Shown: in pieces, positions 61,784 through 64,000 of the stretch | How positions within the stretch are numbered: the first letter of the stretch is position 1 | Layout: the number at the start of each line of letters is the position of its first letter | Origin: Nitriliruptoraceae bacterium | Lineage (GTDB): Bacteria > Actinomycetota > Nitriliruptoria > Nitriliruptorales > Nitriliruptoraceae | Reading direction: 5' to 3' | Length of the DNA stretch: 64,000 bases | NCBI GenBank assembly: GCA_003565155.1 | Contig: PXDB01000101.1 | Location: 1 to 64,000, forward strand | Made by a program: the position numbers and the translations under genes | The notes under the pieces: generated by a model | What the model was told of the DNA's origin: nothing | The model's input: the letters and a program-made list of their open reading frames with translations, nothing else | The model's database searches: none

Positions 61784-62782
61784 TCAGGCCCCCCACCGCA
61801 GCGCGGGGGTCTCGACCGCGGCGTCCCAGTAGCCGGTCATCTCGTCGTCGAGCTTCAGCAGGGTCACCGACGCCCCCTGCATCTCCAGTGAGGTGATGTA
61901 GGGACCGACGAGGTTGCGGGCGACCTCGATGCCCTGGGCGGTGAGGAGCTTCTCCACCTCGCTGTAGAGGATGTAGAGCTCGATCAGCGGGGTCCCGCCC
62001 ATGGAGTTGACGAACACCAACGCCTTCTCACCCGCCTCGTAGGGCAGGTCGGCGAGGATCGGGTCGACCAGCTGCTTGGCGACCTCCGCCGCGCTGGCCA
62101 CGGGGCGGCGCTCGCGGCCCGGCTCCCCGTGGATGCCGATCCCGATCTCCATCTCGTCATCACCGAGCTCGAAGGTGGGCTTGCCGGCCGCCGGCACGAT
62201 GCAGGACGTCAGCGCCATCCCCATGGAGCGGCCCTGGGCGTTGACGCGCTCGCAGAGCTCCGTGACCGTGGCGAGGTCCTTGCCAGCCTCCGCGGCGGCA
62301 CCGCAGATCTTCTCCGCCAGCACGGTCGCCCCGACGCCGCGACGCCCCGCGGTGAAGCTCGAGTCCTGTACCGCGACGTCATCGTCGATCACCACGGCCG
62401 AGACCTCGATGCCGTCGGCCTGGGCCAGCTCCGCAGCCATCTCGAAGTTCAGCACGTCACCGGTGTAGTTCTTCACGATGTGGAGCACCCCGGCGCCGCC
62501 GTCGACGGCCTTGGTGGCCTCGAGCATCTGGTCGGGGGTGGGTGAGGTGAACACCTCACCGGGGCAGGCGGCGTCCAGCATGCCCCTGCCCACGAAACCC
62601 CCGTGCATCGGCTCGTGACCGGACCCGCCACCGGAGACGAGCCCGACCTTGCCCTGCACGGGCGCGTCCCCACGCACGATCACCTTCAGCTCGTGGTTGA
62701 TCTGCAGTTGTGGGTGGGCCTTCTCCATGCCCTCCAGCGCCTCGGCGACGACGTCCTCGGCGGCGTTGATCAGCTTCTTCAT
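61784..62782 (-). CDS. dhaK: Dihydroxyacetone kinase subunit DhaK
   Basis: [48 protein letters not shown]. Confidence 0.97.
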   Translation of the reverse strand: MKKLINAAEDVVAEALEGMEKAHPQLQINHELKVIVRGDAPVQGKVGLVSGGGSGHEPMHGGFVGRGMLDAACPGEVFTSPTPDQMLEATKAVDGGAGVLHIVKNYTGDVLNFEMAAELAQADGIEVSAVVIDDDVAVQDSSFTAGRRGVGATVLAEKICGAAAEAGKDLATVTELCERVNAQGRSMGMALTSCIVPAAGKPTFELGDDEMEIGIGIHGEPGRERRPVASAAEVAKQLVDPILADLPYEAGEKALVFVNSMGGTPLIELYILYSEVEKLLTAQGIEVARNLVGPYITSLEMQGASVTLLKLDDEMTGYWDAAVETPALRWGA

Positions 62783-62906
62783 CTGCTGCCCTCTCCCGCG
62801 GGCGTGCTGCCCGCTGCCATCCCAGCGCAGGAGGAGCGCCTCCCACGCCCGCGCCACGGCGGCGCGGTGTCGGCTGCCATGTCCGTGCCGCGCAGGACGC
62901 TTGGCA

Positions 62907-62921
62907 CCGAACACATTTCGG
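62907..62921. promoter_or_regulatory. Candidate IclR-type operator CCGAA-CACAT-TTCGG
   Basis: 15-bp interrupted palindrome in the dhaK / second-dhaL divergent intergenic region, adjacent to an IclR gene. Confidence 0.4.
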
Positions 62922-62989
62922 CATCATCGAACGGTGACCATCGAAGCACCAGCCCACTAGGGTGTCAAGACCTCGACGGAGGCACGGAC

Positions 62990-63696
<707 letters not shown>

Positions 63697-63700
<4 letters not shown>

Positions 63701-64000
63701 TCCAGTCCGTCGACCGCGCCATCGCGATCCTGATGGAGCTGCAGGGCGCCCGACGCCTCCGTCTCACGGAGCTGGCGCTGCGCCTCTCCCTGCCCAACTC
63801 CACCGTCCACGGGATCGTCGCGACCCTGGTCGCCCGGGGCCTGGTGGAGCAGGACGCCAGCGGACGCTACGCGCTAGGACCCGGGGTGCTGCGGCTGAGC
63901 AACGTCTACCTCGACTCCAACGAGCTCCGGCTGCGGTCCTTGAGCTGGACCGAGTCCCTGGCCGAACGCAGCGGGTGCGCGGTGCGCGTCGGGGTACCCC
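63697..64000 (+). CDS. IclR-family transcriptional regulator (truncated by window end)
   Basis: Manual translation MIQSVDRAIAILMELQGARRLRLTELALRLSLPNSTVHGIVATLVARGLVEQDASGRYALGPGVLRLSNVYL; ATGA overlap with second dhaL. Confidence 0.9.

Overview
High-GC actinobacterial-type window (taxon inferred from GC content, codon usage and gene order). Much of it is a conserved minus-strand housekeeping run, read right to left: folC, ndk, radC-like, mreB-mreC-mreD-mrdA-rodA, TIGR03960/TIGR03936 radical-SAM pair, rne/rng, rplU-rpmA-obg-proB, nadD-LCP/LytR_C-rsfS-histidine phosphatase, leuS-degV-comEA-comEC. Two blocks of accessory/metabolic genes interrupt it (about 14.5-34.1 kb and 37.7-44.3 kb). A dihydroxyacetone-kinase PTS locus (dhaK, dhaL, DhaM-HPr-EI fusion, divergent second dhaL, IclR regulator) occupies the right end. 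One tRNA-Ala(GGC) is present. I saw no CRISPR array, rRNA or intact mobile element. Observations most worth checking: (1) a LexA/SOS-box-like palindrome directly in front of a DUF222-HNH gene; (2) a MoxR ATPase / membrane-anchored propeller-like protein / VWA three-gene cassette; (3) the self-contained DhaM-HPr-EI phosphorelay with two DhaL subunits and an IclR regulator; (4) a lipoprotein beta-propeller split by an in-frame TAG with possible re-initiation; (5) a ComEC frame that never closes before the window edge; (6) a roughly 57-aa insertion in the RNase E/G catalytic domain. Start sites were refined by eye and should be treated as approximate. No database search was run.
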